A stretch of DNA of 33,910 bases from Gemmatimonadota bacterium (lineage in GTDB: Bacteria; Gemmatimonadota; Gemmatimonadetes; Gemmatimonadales; GWC2-71-9). Where the stretch lies: assembly GCA_016199245.1 (NCBI GenBank), contig JACQHC010000091.1, positions 1 to 33,910 of the forward strand, given 5' to 3'. Shown here piece after piece: positions 1 to 8,416 of this stretch. The notes beneath the pieces were generated by a model, which made no database searches, was not told where the DNA came from, and was given only the letters and a program-made list of their open reading frames with translations. Within the stretch, counting starts at the first letter, position 1, and each line of letters begins with the position of its first letter. Made by a program: the position numbers and the translations under genes.

Positions 1-1515
1 CCCGAGATCATGAGCGCCGAGCAGTTCCAGACCGACGGCCAGTTCGATCTCGCCAAGTATCGACGGTATCTGACCTCCGGGACGGACCCCCAGTTGCTCG
101 CGGCCCTCGAGGCCCGGTACCGCCAGGAGATCCCTCGGGCCAAGCTGTTCGATCAGCTGGTGGCCGACGTCTACCTGTCCGACGTCAAGCTGTGGCAGGC
201 CTATCGGGACCAGCACGATTCCGTCACGCTGCGGCTGCTCCAGGTCTTCCCCGACCTGGCGGTCGCCGACTCAGAAGTGCTGGTGAGCGACGCGGAGATC
301 GAGACCTATTACGATCGGCATCGGGAAGAATTCGAGCGCCGCGCGGTGGCCTATCTGAGCTACGTCGAGGTGTCGCGAGAGGCGAATGCGGCCGACAGCG
401 CTGCGGCGCTCGCGCGGGCGCGGGCCGTGCGGCAGGAGCTGGCGAGCGGAGCGGACTTCGCCGCGGTGGCGAGCCGCGAGTCGTCGGACACGGTGAGCGC
501 CGCCCAAGGCGGAGACCTGGGCGAGACAACGCGCGGGCGATTCGTGCCCGAGTTCGAGCGCGCGGCGCTCGCGCTCCGGCCGGGCGAGTTGTCGCAACCG
601 GTGCGATCGCCCTTTGGCTATCATCTCATCAAGCTGGAATCCAAGTCCGGCGACACCTACCGCGCGCGGCACATTCTCATCGGGATCACGCCGGCCGGCG
701 CGCACCTCGACAGCCTCGACGCGCAGATCGACACGCTGGACCGCAGGGCCGCAGACCAACTGGACGACCCCACGGCGCTGGACTCCGCGGCGGCGGTGCT
801 GGGCCTCCCGATCAAGGTCGCCTTGCCGGTCGTCGAGGGGTCGCGCGTGCAGGCCCTGCCCCACGTGGTGCCGGACGCCGGGATCTGGGCGTTCGAAGCG
901 GAGGTGGGCGAGACGTCCCCGCTGATCGACGCGGACCGGGCCTCGTTCGTCTTCCGGCTCGATTCGCTCACGCCGGGCGGTGTGCCGCCGTTACCCGAGA
1001 TCCGGGAGATGGTGCGTCGCCGCATTCTCACCGAGAAGAAACGAGAGGCCGTGCGACAGCTGGCCGAGCGCAGCGCGGCGGACCTGGCATCGGGGGCCGT
1101 GTCCTTGGATCAGCTGGCCGCAAGATTCCGCGCCACCGTGACCACCGTTGGTCCGTTCACGCGCGCCAATCCGGGCCCGGCCGTGCAGAACGAGCCGGTG
1201 ATCGTCGGGGCGGCGTTCGGCCTCGCGGTGGGCGAGATCGGTGGGCCTTTGAGCGGCGAGGAGGGCGTGTACTTCATGCAGCCCGCCTTGCGCCGCCAGG
1301 CCGACAGTACCGCGTTTGTGGCGCAGCTGGCTACGCAGCGCGCTCAGGCGCTGCAGGTGGCGCGCCAGGCACGCGTGCGCCTGGTGCTCGGCTCACTCCG
1401 GGCGGCGGCGGATGTGCAGGATCGGCGGAAGGATCTCGAGCGGGCGCAGCGCGAGGCGGAGGAGCGGGCGCAGTCGCTGCCGGGCGTGCCGGCAAACCAA
1501 CGACGAGCGAGCTAA
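1..1515 (+). CDS. PpiD/SurA-like periplasmic peptidyl-prolyl isomerase (5' partial)
   Basis: Parvulin-type peptidyl-prolyl cis-trans isomerase, a folding chaperone for exported proteins. The frame is open to the window edge and the first visible ATG (position 10) falls inside the chaperone region (FQTDGQFDLAKYRRYL resembles the PpiD/SurA N domain), so the true start and the expected signal or membrane anchor lie outside. The rotamase domain spans about residues 110-220 of the visible part, with the family signatures GGDLGE and SPFGYHLIKL. A second, degenerate parvulin-like segment follows (RARHILIGITPAG, then a divergent stretch), and the C-terminus (about 440-501) is charged and helical. This is the only plus-strand gene; it converges on tatA with 3 bp between the stop codons. 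The family call is firm; choosing between PpiD, SurA and PrsA is not possible without the N-terminus. Confidence 0.88.
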   Translation, partial: PEIMSAEQFQTDGQFDLAKYRRYLTSGTDPQLLAALEARYRQEIPRAKLFDQLVADVYLSDVKLWQAYRDQHDSVTLRLLQVFPDLAVADSEVLVSDAEIETYYDRHREEFERRAVAYLSYVEVSREANAADSAAALARARAVRQELASGADFAAVASRESSDTVSAAQGGDLGETTRGRFVPEFERAALALRPGELSQPVRSPFGYHLIKLESKSGDTYRARHILIGITPAGAHLDSLDAQIDTLDRRAADQLDDPTALDSAAAVLGLPIKVALPVVEGSRVQALPHVVPDAGIWAFEAEVGETSPLIDADRASFVFRLDSLTPGGVPPLPEIREMVRRRILTEKKREAVRQLAERSAADLASGAVSLDQLAARFRATVTTVGPFTRANPGPAVQNEPVIVGAAFGLAVGEIGGPLSGEEGVYFMQPALRRQADSTAFVAQLATQRAQALQVARQARVRLVLGSLRAAADVQDRRKDLERAQREAEERAQSLPGVPANQRRAS

Positions 1516-1518
1516 CCG

Positions 1519-1761
1519 CTACTCGCTCAGTTTCTTGGGCTCGCCGGTCTCGGCGGCACCCGTGTTCTCCAGCCGGTGCGTGGGCGGCGCGATGTCATTC
1601 TGCCCTTCGATGCTGTTCTGCACGTCCTTCAGGCTCCGCTTGAACTCGCGAATTCCCTTGCCCATCGACGCCCCGATTTCCGGCAGCCGCTTGGCCCCGA
1701 AAACCAGCAGCACCAGAGCGAGAATGACCAGCAGTTCGGACATGCCCAGGTTAAACGGCAT
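1519..1761 (-). CDS. tatA: Sec-independent protein translocase TatA/TatE
   Basis: Small subunit (80 aa) of the twin-arginine translocase, which exports folded proteins and oligomerises around TatC. A short periplasmic N-terminus is followed by one membrane helix (about residues 8-22), the conserved FG hinge (VFGAKRLPEIG) and an amphipathic helix (GKGIREFKRSLKD), then a disordered acidic tail, as in the whole family. The ATG is preceded by a good Shine-Dalgarno (AGGGGG, 5 nt spacing). It is the last gene of a minus-strand run after the DUF4321-type gene (9 bp gap). TatC is about 10 kb away, in the tol-pal operon. No separate tatB is in this window, so this protein may serve both TatA and TatB roles (inference). 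Confidence 0.93.
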   Translation of the reverse strand: MPFNLGMSELLVILALVLLVFGAKRLPEIGASMGKGIREFKRSLKDVQNSIEGQNDIAPPTHRLENTGAAETGEPKKLSE

Positions 1762-1770
1762 GAGGTCCCC

Positions 1771-2043
1771 CTAGAAAAGCGAGCGCGCGACCAGATACGC
1801 GATGACTACTCCCAGGATGCCCAGCAGGGACACGCGCAGGACCAGTGGGCCCAGGGTCACACTAAAGATAATCAGATCCAGGCTCACCGGGCCGACCGCC
1901 GGGGCCACCGTCGTCGTAAAGAACCGCCCCGCCGGGCTCTGGGACAGGAACCGCTCGAGTAGAGCCGAGAGGAATCCGCCCAGCACGAATCCGGTGCCGA
2001 GCACTCCGAGGTAGAACAGCGGGCTGCGTGGGCCGATGGCCAT
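1771..2043 (-). CDS. DUF4321-like small membrane protein
   Basis: A 90-residue protein with two hydrophobic helices (about residues 9-30 and 55-86). It resembles the DUF4321 family, whose members share an N-terminal helix with Gly-rich spacing and a C-terminal block of the form VGPVSLDL, then a hydrophobic stretch ending in ILGVVIAYLV. No function is established for the family. It sits 3 bp downstream of the polyprenyl synthase stop and 9 bp upstream of tatA, so it is almost certainly cotranscribed with both. The assignment comes from remembered family sequence patterns, not a search. A role beside the Tat pore or in isoprenoid lipid metabolism is only suggested by position. Confidence 0.72.
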   Translation of the reverse strand: MAIGPRSPLFYLGVLGTGFVLGGFLSALLERFLSQSPAGRFFTTTVAPAVGPVSLDLIIFSVTLGPLVLRVSLLGILGVVIAYLVARSLF

Positions 2044-2046
2044 GCG

Positions 2047-3042
2047 TCAGTTCCGGCGCTCGATGGCGTAGACCACGCAGTCCCGCAGAGCATCCCGCGC
2101 CGGCCCGGGGCCGATGAGGGTGAGCTCGTCCTCGGCGAGGTGCGCCAGCTGGGCAGCCCGCTCCTGCGCCGCCGCGATTCCACCGCGCGCTTCGACCAAT
2201 CGGATCACGGCGGCAATCAGGTCGTCACCGGGTTCGGGATCCCGCATGAGGTCCGCGACCACCTGCCGCTCCTCGTGCGTCATCCGCGGCAGCGCGGCGA
2301 TCAGCGGCAGCGTGATCTTGTGCTCCCGCAGGTCGAGCCCGGTCGGCTTGCCGGTCACGGCCTCCGTCTCCGTGTAGTCCAAGAGATCGTCCGTGACCTG
2401 GAACGCCATGCCAAGGAACTGCCCGTAGCGCCGCAGGTGCTCACGCTCCTCCCGGCTCCCTTGTAGCGCGCCGATCTCGCAGGCCGCGGCCATCAATGAG
2501 GCGGTCTTGGATCGAATCAGGCGGTCGTAGTCTGCGCGCGTGTAGTCCAGCACGTCGTGCGCCGCGAGCTGCCGCATCTCTCCCACCGTCATCTCGTTCG
2601 TCACCTGCGCCATGACGCGCAGCGGTCCGGGATCGTCCATGCCCACTAGCTCGATGATGGCCCGGGAATAGAGGTAGTCGCCCATGATCACGGCGACCTG
2701 GTGACTGAACATGGCGTTGAGCGTGGGCTGCCCGCGCCGCAGCACCGAATGATCCACCGAGTCATCGTGCACGAGCGTGGCGAGGTGGATCAGTTCAACG
2801 ACGGCCCCGAGCGTGACGTGGCGCGGCGTGAGCGCCCCCGTCCCCGTGCATCGTGCCGCCAGCAGCAGCAGCGTCGGGCGGAACATCTTGCCGCGCATGT
2901 GCAGCAGGTGAGCGTTCGCCTCGGCGATGGGAGGGAAGTCTGACAGGATGATGCGGCGCAACTCGTCGTGTACGCCGTCCAACTCGTTCCGAACCGGAGC
3001 CTGAAGGACCGACAGGCTGATCGAGGCGACCTGAGGCGGCAC
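2047..3042 (-). CDS. Long-chain polyprenyl diphosphate synthase
   Basis: Trans-isoprenyl diphosphate synthase (331 aa) that adds isopentenyl units to an allylic diphosphate, giving a quinone side chain or similar lipid. Both aspartate-rich magnesium sites are intact: DDSVD at residues 93-97 and DDLLD at 218-222. The fifth residue before the first motif is Ala (HLATLVHDD) rather than a bulky aromatic, which in this family permits long products (C30-C40, as in HepT/IspB); chain length is inference. It starts with GTG 5 bp after the TPR gene stop, with only a weak Shine-Dalgarno, so translation is probably coupled. It is followed after 3 bp by the DUF4321-type gene. Confidence 0.9.
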   Translation of the reverse strand: MPPQVASISLSVLQAPVRNELDGVHDELRRIILSDFPPIAEANAHLLHMRGKMFRPTLLLLAARCTGTGALTPRHVTLGAVVELIHLATLVHDDSVDHSVLRRGQPTLNAMFSHQVAVIMGDYLYSRAIIELVGMDDPGPLRVMAQVTNEMTVGEMRQLAAHDVLDYTRADYDRLIRSKTASLMAAACEIGALQGSREEREHLRRYGQFLGMAFQVTDDLLDYTETEAVTGKPTGLDLREHKITLPLIAALPRMTHEERQVVADLMRDPEPGDDLIAAVIRLVEARGGIAAAQERAAQLAHLAEDELTLIGPGPARDALRDCVVYAIERRN

Positions 3043-3047
3043 CGCGA

Positions 3048-5423
3048 CTACCTGGCGGCCTGCGAGAGACTCTTCACGCGGCTGCGCACATCCTGGAATC
3101 CAATGTCCACCGCGAATACGCGCTGGTAGAAGCCCAGCGCCTCGGACGGGTGCCCCAGCTCCTCTTCGGCCCGCCCCACCCAGTAGAGCAACCCGATCTT
3201 CTCGTCGTCGCCGCCGGGGTCGCTCTCCACGGCACGCCGCATGACCGTCGCGGCCACGCTGAATTGTCCCTTCTCGAAGAAGCAGGTTCCCAGCGCTTCC
3301 GACGTCCGCAGCCGGCCTTCAGCCCCGCGCAGCGCCTTCTGGAACTCCGCGATGGCCTCGTCTAGCAGGCCCATCTCCTTGAACGCGATGCCCAGATCGT
3401 AGTGGGCTTGCACGTCTTCCACGCCCAGGCTCGCCTCGATGCCCTTCTTGAACTGGGCGAGCATCTCGTCAAAGTCGCGCTGCTCGTCTCCGGTGGGCTC
3501 CTCGTCCTGGATGCGCATCCGGGCGTCGCCCTTCGCCCACACCGGGCCCTCATCCTCCAGGATCAGCGCTCCGAGGTCGACAAAGTCCCCGGTCGCCGGC
3601 ACGGGCGCCGGCTTCTTTGGGGCAGCGCTGGGCGGCGGCGGTGGCTCCAGGGCCAGGAGGGCGGCCCGCGCGCGGTCATTCGTCGGGTCCAGTTCCAACA
3701 CGCGCTTGTACACGGCCCCGGCCCGCTCCATGGCGCCCGAGCGGAACAGCGCGTCCGACAGTTCCAGGTAGGCGTCCACCAGATGCGCCTTGTCCCCCCG
3801 GCGAAATGCGTACTCCACCCGCTTCTGGTACAGCTGAACGCTGTTGGGTTCGAAGCGCAGAATCTCGTCCGCGAGATCTTCGGCGCGGCGCCAGTCGTCG
3901 GCGGCCTCGTAGCCCTGAAGGGCGATGTTCAGCTCTTCCATCCCCCGCTCGCGCTGCCCGGTCTCGATCAGGGCTTCGGCGAGCTGGTGGTGTTTGAGCG
4001 GATCGTCCGGGTCCGCCGCGACCGCCGACTCCAGGCTCGCGACATCCGGTGGTCCCGTGACCAGCGCCGCCTCGGGGATCTCGATGTCGAACTCGATTGG
4101 CGGCACGCTGATCTCGAGCTCCGGTTCGGCAGTGACCGGTTCCGGCATCCCCAGATCGAGCTCGGGCACCTCGATACCGACATCAGCGCCAATCATGACC
4201 GGCTCGTGTTCCGGCGGCGCAGCCGCGGCCTCGACGGGTAGCTCCTCGACAAACTCCGGCTCGATCAGCGGGAGTTCGGGACCGGCGCGTTCCTCTTCAC
4301 CGGGGCCCGCCTCGAACACCGTCGGCTCGAGCTCGGACAGCTGTGACCCTGGGGGCGGCGCCTCGATACCAGTCCCGCTGAGCCCCTCCATGGTGCCGGA
4401 CCGCACGCCGGTCGCGTCGAACTCGATGGAGGCCCGCTCTACCGGCAGCTCTTCTGGTTCGGGCTCCGCCTCCGCTACCGGCGCCGCCTCCGAGAGCGAT
4501 GTGGGCTCGAACATCAGCGGCTCCACCTCCGGCTCCGGCTTGCGCACAGGGGGCGGGGCGGGCACCTCCTCGGCGAGCGAGGTCGGCTCGAGAACTAGCG
4601 GCTCCAGCTCGGGTCCCGGCGCGGGCGGCCGCGGTGGCGGCGCCGGCCTGGGCGGAGGCGGGGCGGGACGCATCGCCGGACGTGGCGGAGCAGCCGGAGG
4701 CGCAGGCGGCGGAGCCGCTACGCCCACATCCTCGCCGAGGTCGAGGAACACCAGATCGGAGCTTTTCTCAGGCTTGGGCTTGACCTTCGGCTTCGGCGCC
4801 GCCTCGACGTCGTATTCCGGGTCGATGGCCTTCATCTTCTCGATCGTCGCGCGCGAGCGCCGCGTGTCCCCCGTGGCCTGGGCTTCGTGGTACAGCTTGG
4901 CGAGCTGCTCCCGGGCCTCGTCCGTTCGCGCCGCAGCCTTGAGCTGTTCGGCGAGGACGAGACGGATTTCCTCGTTGTTGGGGGAGAGGTCCGCGAATTC
5001 CTTGAGCGCCCGGAACGCTTCGTCGAGCTTGCCCGCGTTGTTCATGCGGTCGGCATACTCGAGCAGGTTCTGCTTCGCCTCGGCCACAAACCCGCGCTGC
5101 ACCATCAGCTGCGCCAGCTTCAGGTACATGTGCGTCCGACCTGGCGCGTTGCGGAGCACCTTGTTGCACAGCGCGATCGCGTTGTTGTAGAAACCGCCAT
5201 CGGTGTACTTGGTGACGGCGCGCTCGTACATGTCCACCGCCGCCGTCACGTTCCCCACCTTGACGTAGAGATCCCCGGCCTTGTTGAGCAGCGCGAGGTC
5301 CTCGTCCGCCTCCGTGGAACCCTCGAGCTCCTCGATGATCGAGACGTAGGTCTCGATGGCCTTATCGAGTTGGTTCTTGAGCTCGAACGCCCGAGCTTTG
5401 TCTTTCGCCTTTGCGATGTTCAG
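3048..5423 (-). CDS. Large TPR protein with acidic proline-rich linker, probable CTG start
   Basis: Tetratricopeptide-repeat protein of about 791 aa; specific function unknown. TPR helices fill residues 10-190 (for example NNAIALCNKVLRNAPG), then a low-complexity Pro/Glu/Ala linker (about 215-455), then more TPRs (about 455-785). The linker holds two near-copies of EPTSL at about 275 and 305, possible short docking motifs. There is no signal peptide, so a cytoplasmic scaffold is likely. The first in-frame GTG (5258) lies inside a TPR helix. The frame stays open and reads as good TPR sequence (KDKARAFELKNQLDKAIETY) up to a TAG at 5433-5435. The only plausible start there is CTG at 5423, with AGAGG six bases upstream. 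It lies 42 bp after hutI. If initiation is really at 5258, the protein is 736 aa. Confidence 0.82.
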   Translation of the reverse strand: MNIAKAKDKARAFELKNQLDKAIETYVSIIEELEGSTEADEDLALLNKAGDLYVKVGNVTAAVDMYERAVTKYTDGGFYNNAIALCNKVLRNAPGRTHMYLKLAQLMVQRGFVAEAKQNLLEYADRMNNAGKLDEAFRALKEFADLSPNNEEIRLVLAEQLKAAARTDEAREQLAKLYHEAQATGDTRRSRATIEKMKAIDPEYDVEAAPKPKVKPKPEKSSDLVFLDLGEDVGVAAPPPAPPAAPPRPAMRPAPPPPRPAPPPRPPAPGPELEPLVLEPTSLAEEVPAPPPVRKPEPEVEPLMFEPTSLSEAAPVAEAEPEPEELPVERASIEFDATGVRSGTMEGLSGTGIEAPPPGSQLSELEPTVFEAGPGEEERAGPELPLIEPEFVEELPVEAAAAPPEHEPVMIGADVGIEVPELDLGMPEPVTAEPELEISVPPIEFDIEIPEAALVTGPPDVASLESAVAADPDDPLKHHQLAEALIETGQRERGMEELNIALQGYEAADDWRRAEDLADEILRFEPNSVQLYQKRVEYAFRRGDKAHLVDAYLELSDALFRSGAMERAGAVYKRVLELDPTNDRARAALLALEPPPPPSAAPKKPAPVPATGDFVDLGALILEDEGPVWAKGDARMRIQDEEPTGDEQRDFDEMLAQFKKGIEASLGVEDVQAHYDLGIAFKEMGLLDEAIAEFQKALRGAEGRLRTSEALGTCFFEKGQFSVAATVMRRAVESDPGGDDEKIGLLYWVGRAEEELGHPSEALGFYQRVFAVDIGFQDVRSRVKSLSQAAR

Positions 5424-5465
5424 GGCGAACCTCTACCGAATTGGCGCGGAAGGAGATAGACCACT

Positions 5466-6761
5466 TCAGTCGGTCAAATCTAGAGGACCCTCAAGGGAGT
5501 GACAAGCCGCACCGCCAATCCACACCCCGCGCACGAGATTCACGCCGTACCAATACGGCAGCTCGCGCCAGTCCCGCGCCGCCACCAGCGTGAGATCGGC
5601 TCGGAATCCCGGCGCGATCTGCCCGCGCGTTCCCGCTTCCCCCACCGCCGCCGCCGCGTTCACGGTGATCGCAGCGATGGCCTCGGCCGGCCGCATGCGA
5701 AGCTGTGAGACGCCAAGCATCGCCACGAGCGGGAGGGACAGGCCGGGGGAGCTCCCCGGATTGAAATCCGTCGCGAGAGCTACGGCCGCGCCGTCATCGA
5801 TCAGCTTCCGGGCTGGAGCCTGGGCGGGCCGGCCGAGGAACAGCATCGTTCCCGGAAGCAGAACGGCCACCGTCTCGCTCGCGGCCAGCGCACGAATTCC
5901 CGACTCGGAGATGGCAGCCAGGTGATCCGCGCTGACCGCGCCGAGCGCGGCGGCGAGCTCCGCTCCGCCGGAGGGCTCGAGCTCGTCGGCGTGGAGTTTC
6001 AAGCCGAAGCCCAGGGCTCGCGCCGATTCCAGGACGCGGCGCGCCTGCGCCGTCGTGAACACGCCGGGCTCGCAGAACACGTCACAGAACCGCGCCACGT
6101 TCTGACGTCGCACGGCCGGCAGCATCTCCTGGATGACCGCGTCCACGTAGGCGTCGCGGTTGGACCGGACCTCCTCGGGCACCTCGTGCGCCCCGAGGAA
6201 CGTGGCGATGACGTCCGGCCTGCCGTTGGCCACCGCGCGGGCCACCTCGAGCTGTTTCAGCTCGGCTTCCGTTGCCAGTCCGTAGCCCGACTTCACCTCG
6301 ACCGTCGTCGTGCCGTGAGCGAGCATCACGCGAAGGCGGCGGCGCGTGGCCTCGAGCAGCGCCGACCCATCCCGCTCCCGCACGTCTCGCACCGACGACA
6401 GAATACCGCCGCCCGCGGCCGCAATAGCCTGGTAGGTCTCGCCCCGGGCGCGCCGCTCGTGGTCGGCGAGGCGCGGGGCGCCGAAGATCGCGTGGGTGTG
6501 GCAATCCACGAACCCGGGGAAGAGGACGCCGCTTACTTCCACTACGTTGGCCGCCCCGGCGCTCCTGCGGACGTCCTCCAGCGGGCCCACCGCGGCGATC
6601 CGCCCGTCACCGCCAATCAGCACCGCCGCGTCCGAGAGCACTCCCAGCTCCGCCATCTCGGGTCCCCGCCGCGCGCGTGCGGGCCCGCGACAGGTGACGA
6701 CCTGCGAGGCGCCGACCAGCAGCGTGGCGGCGGCCTGCCGCTTCTGCCGCCTCTCCGTCAG
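5466..6761 (-). CDS. hutI: Imidazolonepropionase, probable CTG start
   Basis: Third enzyme of histidine degradation: hydrolyses 4-imidazolone-5-propionate to N-formimino-L-glutamate in the cytoplasm. It is a metal-dependent amidohydrolase: HxH metal ligands in DCHTHAIF (residues 88-90), the [11 protein letters not shown] block, LHADELE and the metal-site Asp in [10 protein letters not shown]. The N-terminal beta-strand ([12 protein letters not shown]) is needed by the fold, yet no in-frame ATG, GTG or TTG precedes it. The best start is CTG at 6761, which forms a CTGA 4-nt overlap with the hutU stop, has GAGGTG five bases upstream, and gives 431 aa, about the normal family length. An ATG at 6656 would remove the first strand. 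It follows hutU directly. The function is secure; the start codon is inference. Confidence 0.92.
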   Translation of the reverse strand: MTERRQKRQAAATLLVGASQVVTCRGPARARRGPEMAELGVLSDAAVLIGGDGRIAAVGPLEDVRRSAGAANVVEVSGVLFPGFVDCHTHAIFGAPRLADHERRARGETYQAIAAAGGGILSSVRDVRERDGSALLEATRRRLRVMLAHGTTTVEVKSGYGLATEAELKQLEVARAVANGRPDVIATFLGAHEVPEEVRSNRDAYVDAVIQEMLPAVRRQNVARFCDVFCEPGVFTTAQARRVLESARALGFGLKLHADELEPSGGAELAAALGAVSADHLAAISESGIRALAASETVAVLLPGTMLFLGRPAQAPARKLIDDGAAVALATDFNPGSSPGLSLPLVAMLGVSQLRMRPAEAIAAITVNAAAAVGEAGTRGQIAPGFRADLTLVAARDWRELPYWYGVNLVRGVWIGGAACHSLEGPLDLTD

Positions 6762-8416
6762 TCGTGCACCTCGCGCATGGGAATGCGGAGTCCGTGCCGG
6801 TCCGCCGCGGCGATCGCCTCCGGGTACCCCGCATCCGCGTGCCGGATCACGCCGATGCCCGGGTCGTTGGTCAGCACGCGCTCCAGGCGGCGGGCCGCAC
6901 CGGGACTGCCGTCCGCCACGATGACCTGCCCCGCGTGCAGCGCGTTGCCGATCCCCACCCCGCCGCCGTGGTGAAAGGACACCCACGACGCCCCCGAAGC
7001 GGTGTTCAGCAGCGCGTTGAGGATCGGCCAGTCCGCGATCGCATCCGACCCATCGCGCATGCCCTCCGTCTCTCGGAAGGGTGAAGCGACCGATCCCGTG
7101 TCCAGGTGATCCCGGCCGATCACGACGGGCGCGCTGAGATCGCCGCTTCGCACCAACTCGTTCAAGGCGAGACCGAACCGTGCGCGCTCGCCCTGACCCA
7201 GCCAGCAGATGCGCGCCGGCAAGCCCTGGAACGCCACGCGCGCCTGCGCCATGCGGATCCAGCGGGACAGGTGCGCGTTCTCGCTGAACAGATCGAGTAC
7301 GAGCTGGTCGGTGCGATGCAGGTCGCGTGGATCGCCCGAGAGAGCGACCCAGCGGAACGGCCCGCGGCCTTCGCAGAACAGGGGCCGCACGTATTCCGGC
7401 ACGAAACCGGTGATCTCGAACGCGTCCGCTACGCCGGCGTCGTGCGCCTGAGTGCGAAGGTTGTTGCCGTAGTCGAACGTGACGGCGCCGCGCCGCTTGA
7501 GCTCGAGCATGGCACGGACGTGCGTCGCCATCGAGCGCATGGACCGGCTCACGTACTCGGCGGGATTCGTCTCCCGGAGGCGCGCGGCCTCCTCCAGCGA
7601 CAGGCCCGCCGGCACGTATCCATTCAGCGCGTCGTGGGCCGACGTCTGGTCCGTGAGCACGTCCGGCCGCCAGCCGCGCCGCGCCATCTCGGGAAGAACG
7701 TCGGCGCAGTTCCCCACGAGGCCGACGGACACGGCTTGCCCGCGAGCGCGCGCCTCTTCGGCGATGCGCCACGCCTCATCCAGGGACGCCGTCATGCGGT
7801 CGATGTAGCGCGTCTCGAGCCGTCGCTGGATGCGCGCCGGATCCACCTCGATGCCGAGGAACGCCGCGCCGTTCATCGTGGCCGCGAGCGGTTGCGCACC
7901 GCCCATCCCACCCAGCCCGCCGGACACGACGAGCCGTCCAGCCAGGGATCCCTGGAACTGCTGCCGCGCCACCGCGCCGAATGTCTCGTACGTGCCTTGC
8001 AGGATTCCCTGACTCCCGATGTAGATCCAGCTGCCGGCCGTCATCTGGCCGTACATGGTGAGTCCCAGGCGTTCGAGCTCGCGGAATTTCTCCCAGTCCG
8101 CCCACCGGCCCACGAGGTTCGCGTTCGCGATGAGCACCCGCGGGGCGTCCTCGTGCGTGCGGAACACGCCGACGGGTTTGCCCGACTGAACGAGCAGGGT
8201 TTCGTCGTTCGCCAGCGAGCGCAGGCTGCCCACGATCGCGTCGAACGCCTGCCAGCTGCGCGCCGCCCGACCCGTGCCGCCGTAGACGACGAGGTCGTCC
8301 GGCCGCTCGGCGACGTCCGGATCGAGGTTGTTCATCAGCATCCGGAGCGCCGCTTCCTGAATCCAGCCGCGACAGGACAGCGTCGCGCCCCGTGGCGCGC
8401 GAATGGTCCGCTTCAT
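6758..8416 (-). CDS. hutU: Urocanate hydratase
   Basis: Second enzyme of histidine degradation: converts urocanate to 4-imidazolone-5-propionate using tightly bound NAD+ as an electrophile. Length (552 aa) is normal. Diagnostic segments are present: [11 protein letters not shown] near the N-terminus, the Gly-rich NAD-binding segment [13 protein letters not shown], and the active-site Cys block [10 protein letters not shown]. The ATG overlaps the hutH stop (ATGA) and its stop overlaps the presumed CTG of hutI, so the three hut genes are translationally coupled. Confidence 0.97.
   Translation of the reverse strand: MKRTIRAPRGATLSCRGWIQEAALRMLMNNLDPDVAERPDDLVVYGGTGRAARSWQAFDAIVGSLRSLANDETLLVQSGKPVGVFRTHEDAPRVLIANANLVGRWADWEKFRELERLGLTMYGQMTAGSWIYIGSQGILQGTYETFGAVARQQFQGSLAGRLVVSGGLGGMGGAQPLAATMNGAAFLGIEVDPARIQRRLETRYIDRMTASLDEAWRIAEEARARGQAVSVGLVGNCADVLPEMARRGWRPDVLTDQTSAHDALNGYVPAGLSLEEAARLRETNPAEYVSRSMRSMATHVRAMLELKRRGAVTFDYGNNLRTQAHDAGVADAFEITGFVPEYVRPLFCEGRGPFRWVALSGDPRDLHRTDQLVLDLFSENAHLSRWIRMAQARVAFQGLPARICWLGQGERARFGLALNELVRSGDLSAPVVIGRDHLDTGSVASPFRETEGMRDGSDAIADWPILNALLNTASGASWVSFHHGGGVGIGNALHAGQVIVADGSPGAARRLERVLTNDPGIGVIRHADAGYPEAIAAADRHGLRIPMREVHD

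Noticed and set aside
3925-5190. Serine/glycine-rich 421-codon plus-strand frame
   Set aside because: It is the complement of the Pro/Glu-rich linker and TPRs of the minus-strand gene; low complexity explains the absence of stops.
6762-7772. Upstream extension of the hutI frame through hutU
   Set aside because: It lies entirely within hutU, is Arg/Gly/Ala-rich without domain signals, and would not give a plausible HutI N-terminus.
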